Shown here piece after piece: positions 23,594 through 24,258 of a stretch of 24,258 bases of DNA; the first letter of the stretch is position 1, and each line of letters starts with the position of its first letter. The notes beneath the pieces are model-generated. The model did no database searches and was not told the origin of the DNA. It saw only the letters and a program-made list of their open reading frames with translations. The translations under genes were made by a program, and so were the position numbers. Source of the stretch: an uncultured Oscillospiraceae bacterium (lineage in GTDB: Bacteria > Bacillota > Clostridia > Oscillospirales > Oscillospiraceae); the NCBI GenBank assembly GCA_934661135.1, contig CAKUJA010000026.1, positions 1-24,258 on the forward strand, in the 5' to 3' direction.

Positions 23594-23624
23594 GACAGGA
23601 GCATCATCCCCGGATGCTCCTGTC
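23594..23624 (-). repeat. Hairpin over the stop of the 64-residue ORF
   Basis: GACAGGAGCAT (23594-23604) and ATGCTCCTGTC (23614-23624) are perfect 11-bp arms around nine bases, spanning the stop codon region. No T-run follows on either strand, so it is not a typical terminator; it may be an RNA processing or attenuation structure between this ORF and the recombinase. Confidence 0.45.
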
Positions 23625-23798
23625 AACCCCATTGGAGGCGGACAGCGCCAATGCGCTGATTTTGTTCTTCATGCGGTTGCGTTCCGTCTCCGTAATCAGT
23701 CCGGCTTCAAACAGAACCTGATTGTAGTAGCTCAGCCAGAGCTGTTCAGCAAGCTCTTTCTTTGCCTGCTCCGGTGACGGTTTTTTCTGCGTGCTGAT
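23604..23798 (-). CDS. Small mobile-element protein, possible non-AUG start
   Basis: A 64-residue, highly charged protein of a type found beside serine recombinases of clostridial elements (from memory, unverified). The core is KELAEQLWLSYYNQVLFEAGLITETERNRMKNKI, a helical hairpin with the ITETERNRM motif, resembling short SHOCT-like segments. An almost ideal ribosome site AAGGAGGT lies eight bases before codon 73 of the open frame, but that codon is ATC. I place the start there, as initiation at ATC or a mutated ATG; other in-frame choices are GTG at 23807, inside the ribosome site, or ATG at 23849, with a weak site. Function unknown, presumably in element maintenance or regulation. Confidence 0.55.
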   Translation of the reverse strand: MSTQKKPSPEQAKKELAEQLWLSYYNQVLFEAGLITETERNRMKNKISALALSASNGVDRSIRG

Positions 23799-23877
23799 GC
23801 TGTCCACCTCCTTTTTGTTGTAAGTATTCCCAGCGGAAATTGGAATCATGCAGTTCTTCTTCGCCACCCCCAAACGT

Positions 23878-24021
23878 CTACATCGTGTCCATTCGCATTT
23901 CTTCATGATCGTCCTCGGTATGACCGAGGGCGGTTTTCTTTTGCCGGAGCTTCTTGCGGCGCTTGCTGTCGATGTGCGGCAGCATAGTCGTTCCGTCGTG
24001 CTGCGGCGCATCATCCGTCAT
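23878..24021 (-). CDS. Small hypothetical protein of the mobile element
   Basis: A 47-residue hydrophilic protein, rich in His, Lys and Arg in the middle (SKRRKKLRQKKTA) and acidic at the end (TEDDHEEMRMD). Its ATG at 24021 overlaps the stop of the preceding gene in the pattern ATGA, with GGAG just upstream, so it is translationally coupled. The frame extends further upstream without a good start. No recognisable domain; a DNA- or RNA-binding accessory role is only a guess from its charge. Confidence 0.5.
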   Translation of the reverse strand: MTDDAPQHDGTTMLPHIDSKRRKKLRQKKTALGHTEDDHEEMRMDTM

Positions 24022-24258
24022 CTGCTCCACAGCACGACCAAGGTGCACAGCGCCGCGCACAAGATCACCGCTGTAATCGAGATCCACGCGCACGTCCGGA
24101 TTTTCTTCCGCGTCTCCTGCACCGTATTCGAAAGCTGCTTCTCCGTATCGTTCAGGATCGCGGTTAGGGAGAGCTTCGTATTCTCTGTCAGCGCCTTGCA
24201 GTTGGAAGAATACCTCTCGTTCAGGCTCCCAGCCTGTTTCTCGAAATTTTCTGCGCTC
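24018..24258 (-). CDS. C-terminal part of a coiled-coil membrane-anchored protein (partial)
   Basis: An open frame enters from the right edge of the window and ends at TGA (24018-24020); 79 residues are visible. The first part is a polar helix of coiled-coil type (NFEKQAGSLNERYSSNCKA, then TENTKLSLTAILNDTEKQLS), and the C-terminus is one membrane segment, ISITAVILCAALCTLVVLW, ending in SR. The arrangement resembles the ends of mobilisation or conjugation proteins in clostridial elements, but without the N-terminus no family can be named. It overlaps the next ORF by four bases. Confidence 0.6.
   Translation of the reverse strand, partial: SAENFEKQAGSLNERYSSNCKALTENTKLSLTAILNDTEKQLSNTVQETRKKIRTCAWISITAVILCAALCTLVVLWSR

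Noticed and set aside
23816..23835. AGTATTCC near the mobile-element ORF resembling the inverted GCAGGAATACT loop
   Set aside because: Only eight bases match; there are no flanking arms or element ends, so this is probably chance.

Overview
This window looks like the chromosome of a GC-rich, low-oxygen gut-type Clostridia, most likely an Oscillospirales/Oscillospiraceae member. The grounds are Gram-positive style AGGAGG ribosome binding sites, clostridial protein types, a purine riboswitch, a YedE/SelD selenium module and a clostridial large serine recombinase. No rRNA, tRNA or CRISPR array was seen. The assignment is an inference from style and content; I could not run a search.

Layout. Positions 40-2532 (+): an M20 amidohydrolase and aspartate kinase. 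Positions 2679-7696: the oxidative left half of the TCA cycle, with citrate synthase (-) divergent from aconitase and NADP-type isocitrate dehydrogenase (+). These make 2-oxoglutarate for glutamate synthesis. Positions 7952-9326: a small DUF4430 lipoprotein (+) facing a LysR regulator (-). Positions 9453-12094 (+): guanine salvage and GMP synthesis, with hpt, a guanine-type riboswitch, xpt and a stand-alone ATP-pyrophosphatase subunit of GMP synthase. Positions 12446-14506 (-): proA and proB. Positions 14772-15464 (-): a HAD phosphatase. Positions 15738-20585: a selenium-donor module, with yedE, a TusA-like protein, DUF3343 and selD in one overlapping operon (-), divergent from a cysteine-desulfurase-like enzyme and its LysR regulator (+). 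Positions 20625-21731 (-): a DUF362 protein. Positions 21841-24258 (-): one end of an integrated mobile element, with a large serine recombinase and three small or partial accessory ORFs.

The most interesting signal lies in the intergenic DNA. Three copies (10094-10256, 14602-14761, 15524-15685) form a family of elements of about 160 bp. Each folds end to end into one long hairpin. The arm sequences differ from copy to copy but stay complementary. A loop of 23-24 nt is conserved, starting GCAGGAATACT and ending near TTTCAA, and it begins 68-69 nt from the element end in every copy. Complementarity kept while sequence drifts, around a fixed loop, is the pattern of a structured RNA or a hairpin-type mobile element. 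A fourth, diverged piece (about 2533-2643) shares only one arm.

Regulation that can be read directly: a guanine riboswitch with a terminator before xpt; a GATCAAT-N11-ATTGATC operator candidate between the two halves of the selenium module; a GTACAA/TTGTAC dyad at the citrate synthase start site; and several strong bidirectional terminators.
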